A DNA stretch of 64,000 nucleotides from NCBI GenBank assembly GCA_964406465.1, contig CAYORT010000012.1, forward strand, positions 1-64,000. The letters are read 5' to 3'. Shown here piece after piece: positions 52,944 to 62,304 of the stretch. This DNA comes from JAHEZL01 sp964406465 (GTDB taxonomy: Bacteria > Bacteroidota > Bacteroidia > Flavobacteriales_C > GCA-002722245). The translations under genes and the position numbers were made by a program. The notes under the pieces are model-generated. The model saw only the letters and a program-made list of their open reading frames with translations, was not told where the DNA came from and made no database searches. Positions within the stretch are counted from its first letter, which is position 1. Every line of letters begins with the position of its first letter.

Positions 52944-54280
52944 TGAACAAGTTCTTGGCCTATATTCAAAAGCCGGTTCACATTGCGCCTTTGGCCATTT
53001 TTAGAGTATTGTTTGGTGGTATGATGTTTTTTAGCATCGTTCGTTTTGCTGCCAAAGGTTGGATTTACGATTTGTATATAAAGCCTTCTTTTTACTTCAC
53101 CTACATGGGCTTTTCATGGGTAAAGCCATTGGGAGAGTGGGGAATGTACCTCGTTTTTATTGCGCTAGGTTTAAGTTTTTTATTGGTGATGTTGGGCGCC
53201 TTTTATCGCGTTGCTAGCATCAGTGCTTTTGTGCTCTTTACATATGTGGAATTGCTTGATAAAAGCAATTATCTTAATCATTATTACTTCATAAGTATTG
53301 TAAGTTTTGTTCTCTGCTTTTTGCCGGCACATCGATTTTTTTCGTTCGATGTTTGGCGTAAACCTTCTCTTAAAGTTTCTCATGTTCCTTTTTGGATGAC
53401 CGCGGCGATAAAGCTTCAGTTGGGAATGGTTTATTTTTTTGCTGGTGTTGCCAAAATCAATGCCGATTGGTTGTTTAATGCTATGCCGTTGCGCCTTTGG
53501 TTGCCAGCGCGTGGTGATATGCCGGTAATCGGATTTCTATTTCAATACTCGTGGATTGCCTATTTCTTTAGTTGGTTTGGTTGTGTTTACGACCTCAGCA
53601 TTCCATTCTTTTTGTGCTTTAAAAAGACAAGAACTTGGGCATATGTTTTTGTGATTTTGTTTCATGTGCTAACAGGAATGCTGTTTTACATAGGCATGTT
53701 TCCTTATATCATGATAGTATCGACATTAATATTTTTTGAAGAGGAATTTCATCTTAAAATCATTGATAAGTTTAACGCTCTGTTTCGAATTAAATCTAGT
53801 GAAGTTAGCTTGGTACTGCCCCAACAGCATTTGTGGCTGCGCAACTTTTTACTGTTCTTTTTTACCATTCAAATCATCTTGCCTTTTCGTTATGCAGCCT
53901 ACAGTGGTAAGCTTTTTTGGAATGAAGAAGGTTTTAGGTTTTCATGGAGAGTAATGTTGATGGAAAAAGGTGGTTATGCTATTTTTAAGGTGCACGATAA
54001 AGACAGCGGTAGAAGATGGGAGGTGCGCAATTACGATTATCTTACTCCTGTGCAAGAAAAGATGATGAGCACTCAGCCCGACATGATTTTACAATTTGCT
54101 CACTTTTTGGCCGAAAAATACCGCAAAAATGGTATGCCCAACGTGGAGGTGAAAGTAGAATGTTATGTAACTTTGAACGGCTCACCCAGCAAGCTTTTAA
54201 TTAATCCCGAGGTTGATTTAACCAAGGTGAATGAAAGCTTTAAAGAACGCGATTGGGTGTTGCCTTTTGAAGCAGAATGA
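52943..54280 (+). CDS. HTTM domain membrane protein
   Basis: 445 residues: hydrophobic helices from about 15 to 300 in the pattern of HTTM/vitamin K-dependent carboxylase-like membrane domains (APLAIFRVLFGGMMFFSIVRF, then QLGMVYFFAGVAKINADWL with the conserved aromatic block), then a soluble C-terminal domain (GFRFSWRVMLMEKGG, YRKNGMPNVEVKVEC). HTTM proteins are often found in transferred operons; no biochemical role is assigned in this context. It overlaps both neighbours, so the whole set is one transcript. Confidence 0.82.
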   Translation: MNKFLAYIQKPVHIAPLAIFRVLFGGMMFFSIVRFAAKGWIYDLYIKPSFYFTYMGFSWVKPLGEWGMYLVFIALGLSFLLVMLGAFYRVASISAFVLFTYVELLDKSNYLNHYYFISIVSFVLCFLPAHRFFSFDVWRKPSLKVSHVPFWMTAAIKLQLGMVYFFAGVAKINADWLFNAMPLRLWLPARGDMPVIGFLFQYSWIAYFFSWFGCVYDLSIPFFLCFKKTRTWAYVFVILFHVLTGMLFYIGMFPYIMIVSTLIFFEEEFHLKIIDKFNALFRIKSSEVSLVLPQQHLWLRNFLLFFFTIQIILPFRYAAYSGKLFWNEEGFRFSWRVMLMEKGGYAIFKVHDKDSGRRWEVRNYDYLTPVQEKMMSTQPDMILQFAHFLAEKYRKNGMPNVEVKVECYVTLNGSPSKLLINPEVDLTKVNESFKERDWVLPFEAE

Positions 54281-56700
54281 TCATTAATAAGAAACATATA
54301 TTCTTTCTCTTTTTTCTATCGCCCATCTTGTCGTGGGCATTTAATGTTAAAGGTATTGTCACCACCAACGATAGCATAGCTGCACCTTTAGAAGGTGCTC
54401 AGGTGGTGGTGGAAGAGAATAGCAAGTCAACATTCACCAATGCGAAAGGTGAATTTGTAATTCAAAATTTAAAGGCAGGAAAATATCATTTGGTGGCTAT
54501 CTTCGACACCAAGGAGATGCAAACTATTCCCTTCGAAATTGTTGATCAGGATGTGGAGGTGATTTTTAAAATGCGTCCCTTCGAACAGGTATTAAATACC
54601 ATCACTATTGAAGGCAAAAGGGCTTTTAGCATAGGTAAACTGAAAGAGGTTGAAGGAACTTCTATTTACGCCGGAAAGAAAACAGAAACGATTGATGTAA
54701 ACAATACTTCGGGGAACAAGGCTACCAACAATGCCCGACAAGTGTATGCTAAAATTGCGGGATTAAATATTTGGGAAAGTGATGGCGCTGGTATTCAGTT
54801 GAGCATAGGAGGTAGAGGTTTAAATCCAAACAGAGTTTCAAATTTCAATACACGCCAAAATGGTTACGACATCAGCGCAGATGCTCTTGGATACCCAGAA
54901 AGTTATTATAGTCCGCCTACCGAAGCAGTAGATCGAATAGAAATAGTGCGCGGCGCAGCATCGCTTCAATATGGAACCCAGTTTGGTGGATTCTTAAATT
55001 TTAAATTAAAGAAAGGTCCCGAAAAACGCAAGTTCGAATTCGTCTCTCGTCAAACCTTGGGCTCATGGAATTTTATCAATTCATTCAACAGTATTGGTGG
55101 AACCATCGCCAAAGGTAAACTCAACTACTACGCATTTGTACAAAGAAAACAGGGCGATGGATGGAGACCTAATTCAGAGTTTTCTGTGAATTCTGCATAC
55201 GCTGCATTAAACTACCAAATCAACAACCGATGGAACGTAGGAGTAGAGTATACTTTTATGGATTATTTGGCGCATCAGCCTGGCGGATTAACAGATGCGA
55301 TGTTTAAGCAAGATCCTACTCAATCTATAAGGGCACGAAATTGGTTTGGTGTAAATTGGAATCTTTTCGCTTTGCAAAGTAACTATGTTTTTACCGAACA
55401 TTCGCGTTTGAATTTAAGAGCATTTGGTTTGATTGCAGGCCGCGATGCCCTGGGAATTTTAGATCAAATTACGCGTGCAGATGAAGGCGGCTATCGCAAT
55501 TTACTTACCGACGATTTTAAGAATGTTGGTGCAGAGATTCGCTACTTGCAATACTACAAATTGGGTAAAAATAATTCGGTGTTTTTGGTAGGGGCAAGAT
55601 ATTATCGTGGACATACAGATAGAAAACAAGGACTTGGAGATAGCAGTTCTGCAGCGCATTTCAATTATTTAAATCCCAATCAACCCGAAAATTCTAAATA
55701 CACTTTTCCTAGTCAGAACTTAGCTTTCTTCATCGAGAATATTTTTAAAGTAAACAGCAGTTTTTCCATAACTCCTGGTGTGCGCTACGAATTTATTGAT
55801 ACAAGAAGTGATGGGTATTATAATGTGGAGAATAAAAATTTGGCCGGACAAGTTATTTACAAAGCGCAGTTTACCGATGCGAGAGAGAGCAAGCGAGGTT
55901 TCTTTTTAGGTGGTATTGGTTTCAGTTATCAGCCTAAAACTTACTTTGAAGCCTACGCTAATATTTCACAGAATTATCGCTCCATCAACTTCAACGATAT
56001 GAAGGTGGTGAATCCTAATTTTCAAGTCGACCCCAATTTAAAAGATGAAACAGGATACACCGCAGATGCAGGTTTGAGAGGTTCACTAAAAAATATATTG
56101 TATTACGATTTAACCTTTTTCTATTTGGGGTATAACAATAGAATAGGTTCGGTGATTCAAACCGACACCAATAATTTCACTGTTTATTTGCTAAGAACAA
56201 ATGTATCTGATTCGCGAACTTTTGGAATGGAAAGTTTTGTGGAAGTTGATTTTTACAAATGGTTGGTAAAAGGAAATAAAGACATGAAGATTTCATTGTA
56301 CAGCAATTTATCTTTGATGCAAGCCGAGTATTTAGGTTCTAAAGAAACTGCTTACAAAGGAAAGAAAGTAGAGCTGGTTCCATCTTGGATGTTTAAAAGC
56401 GGATTCAAATTCAAGTACAAGAATTTTGTTGCTTCTACTCAGTATTCTTACACCGCCGAGCAGTTTACAGATGCTACCAATAGTAAATATACTGCCAATG
56501 CAGTGAACGGATTGATACCTTCTTATATGATCATGGATTTTAGTACTTCATACACATACAAAAGATTTACCTTAGAAGGTAGCATCAATAATTTGTTGGA
56601 TGCAAGATACTTTACTAGAAGGGCTGAAGGCTATCCTGGTCCGGGCATTATCCCTTCTGATGCCCGCAGCTTTTATCTTACTTTACAAGTTAAGTTGTAA
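54277..56700 (+). CDS. TonB-dependent receptor (FecA-like)
   Basis: 807 residues. Signal peptide (ILSWA), carboxypeptidase-regulatory-like domain (about 22-105), plug (about 140-245: KIAGLNIWESDGAGIQLSIGGRG, RIEIVRGAASLQYG) and a 22-strand barrel ending FYLTLQVKL. Closest in pattern to Fe(III)-dicitrate receptors. No N-terminal FecA signalling domain is present, so it should not use a sigma/anti-sigma pair. Imports a chelated metal across the outer membrane. Followed by the cytochrome-like gene after 61 bp. Confidence 0.93.
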   Translation: MIINKKHIFFLFFLSPILSWAFNVKGIVTTNDSIAAPLEGAQVVVEENSKSTFTNAKGEFVIQNLKAGKYHLVAIFDTKEMQTIPFEIVDQDVEVIFKMRPFEQVLNTITIEGKRAFSIGKLKEVEGTSIYAGKKTETIDVNNTSGNKATNNARQVYAKIAGLNIWESDGAGIQLSIGGRGLNPNRVSNFNTRQNGYDISADALGYPESYYSPPTEAVDRIEIVRGAASLQYGTQFGGFLNFKLKKGPEKRKFEFVSRQTLGSWNFINSFNSIGGTIAKGKLNYYAFVQRKQGDGWRPNSEFSVNSAYAALNYQINNRWNVGVEYTFMDYLAHQPGGLTDAMFKQDPTQSIRARNWFGVNWNLFALQSNYVFTEHSRLNLRAFGLIAGRDALGILDQITRADEGGYRNLLTDDFKNVGAEIRYLQYYKLGKNNSVFLVGARYYRGHTDRKQGLGDSSSAAHFNYLNPNQPENSKYTFPSQNLAFFIENIFKVNSSFSITPGVRYEFIDTRSDGYYNVENKNLAGQVIYKAQFTDARESKRGFFLGGIGFSYQPKTYFEAYANISQNYRSINFNDMKVVNPNFQVDPNLKDETGYTADAGLRGSLKNILYYDLTFFYLGYNNRIGSVIQTDTNNFTVYLLRTNVSDSRTFGMESFVEVDFYKWLVKGNKDMKISLYSNLSLMQAEYLGSKETAYKGKKVELVPSWMFKSGFKFKYKNFVASTQYSYTAEQFTDATNSKYTANAVNGLIPSYMIMDFSTSYTYKRFTLEGSINNLLDARYFTRRAEGYPGPGIIPSDARSFYLTLQVKL

Positions 56701-56761
56701 TTTTTTTTTGCAGACTTGTAAGGAATTTAATTTTCTGCCGACTAACCTAAAAAAAGCTATT

Positions 56762-57271
56762 ATGAAATTAACTGTTGCTTTGTTATTGTCGCTTACCACC
56801 ATCGTTGTGGCATGCAAAAAAGAATCGGTACAAGAAACTTCAAAAACTATGGTAGAACCTACACCATTATTTGAAGAAATAACCACCTTAAGTAATTATA
56901 CATTTTACCAAGGAGATTCGAGTATAGTGCCCTCTTCACCGCAATCGGCGCACAATGCATTTTTTAGGGTTCGATTTAACGCTATTGCTGCTGCCGCGCT
57001 GACTGATAATGGTAAGCTTCCGGTAAACGGTACATTTCCCGAAGGGTCTATCATCGTTAAAGACTTGTACAATTCTCAAACAGGTAATGTGGTTTTGTAT
57101 TCGGTGCTAAAAAAAGATAGCTCTAGTATGAACAGCACCAATGGTTGGCTTTGGGTAGAGTATGAAGCGAATGGAAACATGATTTATAAAATCACCAATA
57201 AAGGCAATGGTTGCGTTAGTTGTCACTCCACCAATCACAGAGATAATGTAAGGTTGTTTGATTTATTCTAA
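56762..57271 (+). CDS. Haem-binding lipoprotein (cytochrome P460-like)
   Basis: 169 residues. Lipobox LTTIVVAC (C18). One haem c motif: C151-V-S-C154-H155 near the end. The preceding FPEGSIIVKDLY and GWLWVEYEANG resemble the P460 domain. The ATG at 56762 is preferred; the long upstream frame overlaps the receptor. As the last gene of the uptake operon it could reduce imported ferric iron or supply electrons (inference). Its stop lies 20 bp from the convergent tyrA. Confidence 0.8.
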   Translation: MKLTVALLLSLTTIVVACKKESVQETSKTMVEPTPLFEEITTLSNYTFYQGDSSIVPSSPQSAHNAFFRVRFNAIAAAALTDNGKLPVNGTFPEGSIIVKDLYNSQTGNVVLYSVLKKDSSSMNSTNGWLWVEYEANGNMIYKITNKGNGCVSCHSTNHRDNVRLFDLF

Positions 57272-57290
57272 ATGAATTTTGTCGTAAAAT

Positions 57291-58157
57291 TTATTTAGCA
57301 TTCACCGGTTTAATACCGTTCAACACCCTTCTAATTTCATTTACTTCGCTCATCAGCTTATACGTTTCGTAGCTGTTGCCCTCTTCAATATGTTTTTTAA
57401 ACTGTTGAAGGTTGGCAATATAAGCATCGAGTGCTACGCTCAAATGTTTTTTGTTTTGCTCTAAAATAGGCGCCCACATGGCAGGAGAGCTTTTCGCCAA
57501 ACGAACGGTTGATTCGAAACCAGAACCAGCCATATTGAAAATATTCTTTTCGTCTTTTTCTAAATCGAGAACTGTTTTACCCAATATAAAAGAGGTGATG
57601 TGAGAAAGATGAGAAACATAAGCGATGTGTCGGTCGTGCTCTTCGGCATCCATATAGATGATGCGCATGTTCAATGTTTGATACATCTTTTCTACTGTTT
57701 CAACAGCCTTGGCATCGCTCAATTCTTTTTCGCAGATGATGGTGATTTTGGTGTCGAATAAATTGTCGATGGCTGCGCTCGGACCAGAATTTTCTGTACC
57801 AGCGATGGGGTGGGTGGCAACAAAATTTTTGCGGTTCGCATGTTCCTTCACTTCGGCACAAACTCCGCTTTTGGTTGAACCCATATCAATTAAAATTTGA
57901 TTGGGTTTTACTTTATCTAAAATTGATTGAACAACTTTTCGTGATTTGTCAACCGGAATAGCAACAACGATTAAATCGCTTTTTTCAATTAGAATATCAA
58001 GAGATACGAACTCATTGATGAAGCCAATCGACAATGCCTCTTCTCCATGTTCTGCGTTGATGTCGAAGCCATAAAAATAATCGGCAAATTTGCGATTGCG
58101 CAAAGATGTAGCGAGTGATCCGCCAATTAAACCTAAACCTACTATGCCTATTTTCAT
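57291..58157 (-). CDS. tyrA: Prephenate dehydrogenase
   Basis: 288 residues. Converts prephenate to 4-hydroxyphenylpyruvate with NAD. Rossmann motif GLGLIGGS (7-14); the catalytic region has THPIAGTENSGP and HIAYVSHLSHI. No chorismate mutase or ACT domain. Follows the aminotransferase by 5 bp in the aromatic amino acid operon. Confidence 0.93.
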   Translation of the reverse strand: MKIGIVGLGLIGGSLATSLRNRKFADYFYGFDINAEHGEEALSIGFINEFVSLDILIEKSDLIVVAIPVDKSRKVVQSILDKVKPNQILIDMGSTKSGVCAEVKEHANRKNFVATHPIAGTENSGPSAAIDNLFDTKITIICEKELSDAKAVETVEKMYQTLNMRIIYMDAEEHDRHIAYVSHLSHITSFILGKTVLDLEKDEKNIFNMAGSGFESTVRLAKSSPAMWAPILEQNKKHLSVALDAYIANLQQFKKHIEEGNSYETYKLMSEVNEIRRVLNGIKPVNAK

Positions 58158-58162
58158 ATCAA

Positions 58163-59323
58163 TTAATTTATCTTTTTAATTCTTTCCAATGCCTCTGCAC
58201 ATGATTCTTTTGTTCCGCATAAAGATGCTCTCACATATCTGCTTCCGTTAGTGCCGAAGATGAAGCCCGGAGTGATAAATACATCTGCCTTGAACAAAAT
58301 TTCATCTACAAATTGCTCTACACTTTCTACCGAGTTAGGAACTTTTGCCCATACAAATAATCCAACTTGCTTAGGATTGTAAGTGCATTTTAATAAATCG
58401 AATATTTCACAAACCAATACGCGTCTTTCTCTATAAATGGCGTTCACTTCATCGTGCCATTCTTTACCGCTTTTCAAGGCCTCAACAGCCGCTTTTTGCA
58501 AGCCCAAGAACATTCCCGAATCCATGTTGCTCTTCACTTTTAAGATGCTGTTGATATAGTCGCTTCCGCCGCAAACCCAACCAATTCTCCATCCTGCCAT
58601 GTTGTGCGACTTACTCAAAGAGTTTAATTCTAAACAAACTTCCTTAGCGCCTTCTAGATTGAAAATAGAAGTAGGTTTTTCGTTTAATATTAAGCTGTAT
58701 GGATTGTCGTTGATGATTAAAAACTCATTCTCTTTCGCCAATTTAATAAGCTCTTTCAGCGTGTTTTCATCGGCTTGCGCTCCCGTTGGCATGTTGGGAT
58801 AATTGATCCAAATAACTTTCACCGATTTTAAATCCAAGGATTTTAAATGGTTGATATCAATAGCCCAATCTTTATTTTCATCGAGGTTGTAATATTGAAT
58901 TTTTGCACCCACCAAATTGCTTACCGAAGTGTAGGTTGGGTAGCCCGGATTGGGCACCAATACCGTGTCTCCTTCGTTGATGAAAGCCATGCTAATATGC
59001 ATAATGCCTTCTTTTGAGCCAATTAAAGGAAGTATTTCATTGTTGAAATTGAGGTCGACATTGTAGGTTCTTTTATACCAATCGGCAATGCCTTGGCGCA
59101 ATTCGGGAATACCTACATAGCTTTGGTAACCATGACTTTTTTCATCTTTAGCTGTTTGATACAAAGCTTCAATGGTAGCTTTTGATGGAGGTAAATCGGG
59201 ACTACCAATACCTAAGTTGATGATGTTTTTTCCTTCGGCGCGCAACTGAGCAATTTGCTTCAATTTTTTAGAGAAGTAATATTCTTCAACGCTTCCTAGG
59301 CGATTTGCTTCTTTAATGATCAT
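58163..59323 (-). CDS. PLP-dependent class I/II aminotransferase
   Basis: 386 residues. Schiff-base lysine in SLSKSHNMAGWRIG (about 233); NLGIGSPDLPPS and NPGYPTYTS are family blocks. Close in pattern to LL-diaminopimelate/aspartate aminotransferases. Position between pheA (4-bp overlap) and tyrA indicates it transaminates the aromatic keto acids or prephenate-derived products in phenylalanine and tyrosine synthesis. Confidence 0.87.
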   Translation of the reverse strand: MIIKEANRLGSVEEYYFSKKLKQIAQLRAEGKNIINLGIGSPDLPPSKATIEALYQTAKDEKSHGYQSYVGIPELRQGIADWYKRTYNVDLNFNNEILPLIGSKEGIMHISMAFINEGDTVLVPNPGYPTYTSVSNLVGAKIQYYNLDENKDWAIDINHLKSLDLKSVKVIWINYPNMPTGAQADENTLKELIKLAKENEFLIINDNPYSLILNEKPTSIFNLEGAKEVCLELNSLSKSHNMAGWRIGWVCGGSDYINSILKVKSNMDSGMFLGLQKAAVEALKSGKEWHDEVNAIYRERRVLVCEIFDLLKCTYNPKQVGLFVWAKVPNSVESVEQFVDEILFKADVFITPGFIFGTNGSRYVRASLCGTKESCAEALERIKKIN

Positions 59324-60156
59324 GATAAATTGTTAAAGTCTTGTTTCTCGTATTCACCCAAAATAATAATGTTGGTAGCAAAGGCGGTGATGGCCTGTAA
59401 GGCTGCTTTATAATTGTCTATTTTTTGCCAAGTTAAATCAACATGAAAAGTATAGTGATGCAGTTTGCCTACCAATGGCATCGACTGAATTTTACTAAGA
59501 TTTAAGTTGTGTTCGTGAAAGATATTGAGCACTTTGGCCAAGCTACCCGGCTCATCGGAAATTTGAAAGCAGATGGTGGCTTTGTTGTTTTTTGGATTGT
59601 TGGATGGCTTTTTTGAAAGCACCAAAAAACGAGTGTAATTTTCTTTGTTTGTTTCTATGTTTTCGGCCAAAATTTCTAATCCGAAAATTTGTGCTGCACG
59701 CTTGCTCGCAACGGCTGCAATACCAATTAAATGATTGTCGTGAATTTGTTTTGCCACCGCAGCAGTATCTTCTTTATCAACCAACAAAGCATTTTCAAAT
59801 TGCATCAAATATTCGGCACATTGGCGCAAGGCCATTGGATGTGATTGTATTTGTTTTAAGTCTTCTTTTTTAGTGCCAGGCAATGCCATTAAACATTGTT
59901 CAATAGGTAAAGAAATTTCACCAATAACATGAAAACGATAATCAAGCATGAGTGAATAATTTTGCAAAATAGAACCCGCGATAGAATTTTCGATGGCCAT
60001 CATAGCAAAATCTGCCTTGTCTTTTTTCAATGATTCAAACAATTCTTGAAAAGACATGCATTCAACAGGTTCGATATTTTCCCCAAAATATTTAAGTGCA
60101 GCTACCTCATGAAAAGAAGCGGTAATGCCTTGTATTGCAATTCTCAGTTTTGTCAT
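59320..60156 (-). CDS. pheA: Prephenate dehydratase
   Basis: 278 residues. Converts prephenate to phenylpyruvate. The catalytic PDT domain occupies about 4-180 (AIQGITASFHEVAALKYFG; MAIENSIAGSI; AAVASKRAAQIFGLEI with the usual threonine-rich TRFLVL close by) and a C-terminal regulatory ACT domain about 190-265 (DEPGSLAKVLNIFHEHNLNLSKIQSMP), which should mediate phenylalanine feedback. The start ATG 60156 is directly behind a perfect -7 box; the longer frame to 60216 would cross it. Confidence 0.92.
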   Translation of the reverse strand: MTKLRIAIQGITASFHEVAALKYFGENIEPVECMSFQELFESLKKDKADFAMMAIENSIAGSILQNYSLMLDYRFHVIGEISLPIEQCLMALPGTKKEDLKQIQSHPMALRQCAEYLMQFENALLVDKEDTAAVAKQIHDNHLIGIAAVASKRAAQIFGLEILAENIETNKENYTRFLVLSKKPSNNPKNNKATICFQISDEPGSLAKVLNIFHEHNLNLSKIQSMPLVGKLHHYTFHVDLTWQKIDNYKAALQAITAFATNIIILGEYEKQDFNNLS

Positions 60157-60168
60157 GTGGCAAAGATA
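60157..60168 (-). promoter_or_regulatory. Leaderless -7 box of the pheA operon
   Basis: TATCTTTG on the minus strand (60168 to 60161) is an exact consensus match, followed by CCAC and the pheA ATG. Transcription should start at or very near the ATG. Confidence 0.55.
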
Positions 60169-60215
60169 GCAATTAGCTTGAAGCTTGAAAGACGCCCACT
60201 TAATCTTTAATGACA

Positions 60216-60247
60216 AAAAAAAACCACCTGTTGATAGGTGGATTTTT
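60216..60247 (-). terminator. Terminator of the CotH gene
   Basis: Stem CCACCT/AGGTGG (60224-60229 with 60236-60241) plus flanking A/T pairs; a long T tract follows on the minus strand. It lies just after the CotH stop. Confidence 0.75.
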
Positions 60248-60255
60248 ATGTAATG

Positions 60256-62292
60256 TTAGTATTTAATTACTTTGCTGAACTGGCTGGTTTGATTGCTGCT
60301 TGTAGTTTTAAGAATGTAAGTATTGGAACTTAGTTCTTGTAGGTTAATGCTAAAATTTACAGAATGAATATTGCTTTCACTTTTCACTAGTCGGCCCAAA
60401 TCATCGAATAATTCATATTTTTCAATCACAAGCGTACTACTAATATTTACCGAAGAAGTGGTGGGGTTAGGATAAATGAAGGTATTGTTTTCAGTAAATA
60501 TTTCTTCAGTGCTAACCGCATCGTTGGTGGCTGCCACCCAGCTTGAAGCAAGTGAATTATCGTAAGAAAGTCCTTTTAATTTTAAATGTGCCCCAACACC
60601 ATTTGCAGCTGTTGGCCAAGGTGCAGTGCTTTCGTATTTAACGTAATCTACAACGCTGCCATAGGCATCAGAAAGAATTAATTCTTCAGAGGTGTTTGAT
60701 AAATTTCTACTGTATTCTCCAAAAGGAGTATAATTGTAAAATGCAGTAAAGGCAGCTGTATTGGATGTTAAATATATTTTTCCGTTAGCTGGAATGATTG
60801 AATTATTAGGGAAAGTGTAAGTTAAACCGAGCTTTCTAAAGTAGTAACCCGAAACATCAATTGGTGCATTGCTGTTGTTGGTGAGTTCAACAAATTCTAG
60901 CTGATTACTGGTGTAAGGAGCAGAAGGTAGTGGATTGTAATGAATTTTTGTAATCACTAAGGGTTGCAAAGCAGGGTACGAGCATCCCGAACTGGTGATA
61001 TTGGCGTTCATCCAAGTAATTCTGTTGCTTAGCCAATCTTTTAAATCGCTAACATTATTATCTGGAGAACCTACTGATGACCATTTGGCGTCGTCTCTTA
61101 ATTTGGCTTCAGATAAAACTGTCGATACACTATCTATAATGTGACTGATTTTAGCAAAGCTAAGTGCATTGTTGGTGGCATTTAGCTCTTGCCATCTTTT
61201 CACGAAATAACAGTGAAACGTTGGATTGTAGTACAAATCTTTCCAAAAGTTTGCTCCCACATTGTCACCATTGTCGAATTGAAAATCGTATGTGGTGCTT
61301 CTGTTTCCAAACATGTCGATACCGCAAGATAAGTTGAAATCCCAAACTGGTCCGGCTCTCAACTTTCCATTTCTATCCTTATGAAAAAAGGTACTAAACT
61401 GGTAGGCATCTACATTGGCCATCAATTCATTGATAATCATAAAGTCAATGAAGGAGGGCATGTCGATGATTGATGGAAATCCGTTGCTAACACTCGAATT
61501 ATTGTTTGTTGCAGCTGTTTGTAGATTGGTGAATTGTGAGTGGATGTATTGGTCTTGATTGTTGGTGATTAGGCTGGGTTTCGGATTCTCATGCATGAAG
61601 TCGACATATTGGCTAGCGTGGTTGAGTACCGACCAAGCCGACATGTCGCCGCCAGTTGGTTTGTCGCATTTGGTAATGTAACCGCCGCTAAGAGCAGGAG
61701 AGGTGTTGTCGGCAGTAGTGAGTTCTGTAATGTTCACTCTATCGGTACCAATTTTTATGCTTTCAGAAAAAAGATAAAGTCCTACATATTCATCATTAAT
61801 AATTACTTCACAATATTGACCGCGGCATGCGTAATTACCAATGTTATTCGATAAGGCATATGCCAAATAATCTCTGCTAAAAGTTGGGTCCCAAGCGAAA
61901 CTATTTAATTTCCAGTCGTTGTCTTTAGGCATTCCTAATATTGAAACATTGTTGTTGCTAATGTTGTCGGCTTTGATGGTGCTAAGGCTGTAAGGTTTTT
62001 TGCTCAACCATTGAGAGGTAGATCCACGTACTTCTATTTTTATTCTTCCGGTATAATTTAACAGCAGCGGATTGTTTTGGTCGCTCACATAATTTCTACT
62101 GCCATCAGGATGGTAAATGATTTTCATATCGGCACCAATCTTTGGGTCATCGGGAATATCTTGGTGGATGGTGGTGTTAGGATAGTAATCGGTACTAATA
62201 ATAACGATAGGTAAATTACTGCTTGTAAATGTTTGTGCATGAATGGCGGTACTTACTAAAAATAGTATAGCAATGAATAATAGTTTTTTCAT
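60256..62292 (-). CDS. CotH kinase family protein with T9SS type A tail
   Basis: 678 residues, secreted (MKKLLFIAILFLVSTAIHAQ). The CotH kinase fold (about 70-430) shows STSQWLSKKPYSL, a DEYVGLYLFSESIK segment and the active-site-like GPVWDFNLSCGIDMFGN. A lamin-tail domain follows (about 445-560, ITKIHYNPLPS). The C terminus (YPNPTTSSVNIS onward) is a T9SS type A sorting signal. Bacillus CotH phosphorylates coat proteins; here an exported protein kinase-like role is possible. Neighbour of DUF2490, DUF4956 and VTC genes. Confidence 0.87.
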   Translation of the reverse strand: MKKLLFIAILFLVSTAIHAQTFTSSNLPIVIISTDYYPNTTIHQDIPDDPKIGADMKIIYHPDGSRNYVSDQNNPLLLNYTGRIKIEVRGSTSQWLSKKPYSLSTIKADNISNNNVSILGMPKDNDWKLNSFAWDPTFSRDYLAYALSNNIGNYACRGQYCEVIINDEYVGLYLFSESIKIGTDRVNITELTTADNTSPALSGGYITKCDKPTGGDMSAWSVLNHASQYVDFMHENPKPSLITNNQDQYIHSQFTNLQTAATNNNSSVSNGFPSIIDMPSFIDFMIINELMANVDAYQFSTFFHKDRNGKLRAGPVWDFNLSCGIDMFGNRSTTYDFQFDNGDNVGANFWKDLYYNPTFHCYFVKRWQELNATNNALSFAKISHIIDSVSTVLSEAKLRDDAKWSSVGSPDNNVSDLKDWLSNRITWMNANITSSGCSYPALQPLVITKIHYNPLPSAPYTSNQLEFVELTNNSNAPIDVSGYYFRKLGLTYTFPNNSIIPANGKIYLTSNTAAFTAFYNYTPFGEYSRNLSNTSEELILSDAYGSVVDYVKYESTAPWPTAANGVGAHLKLKGLSYDNSLASSWVAATNDAVSTEEIFTENNTFIYPNPTTSSVNISSTLVIEKYELFDDLGRLVKSESNIHSVNFSINLQELSSNTYILKTTSSNQTSQFSKVIKY

Positions 62293-62304
62293 AGTAAGTA
62301 TAGT

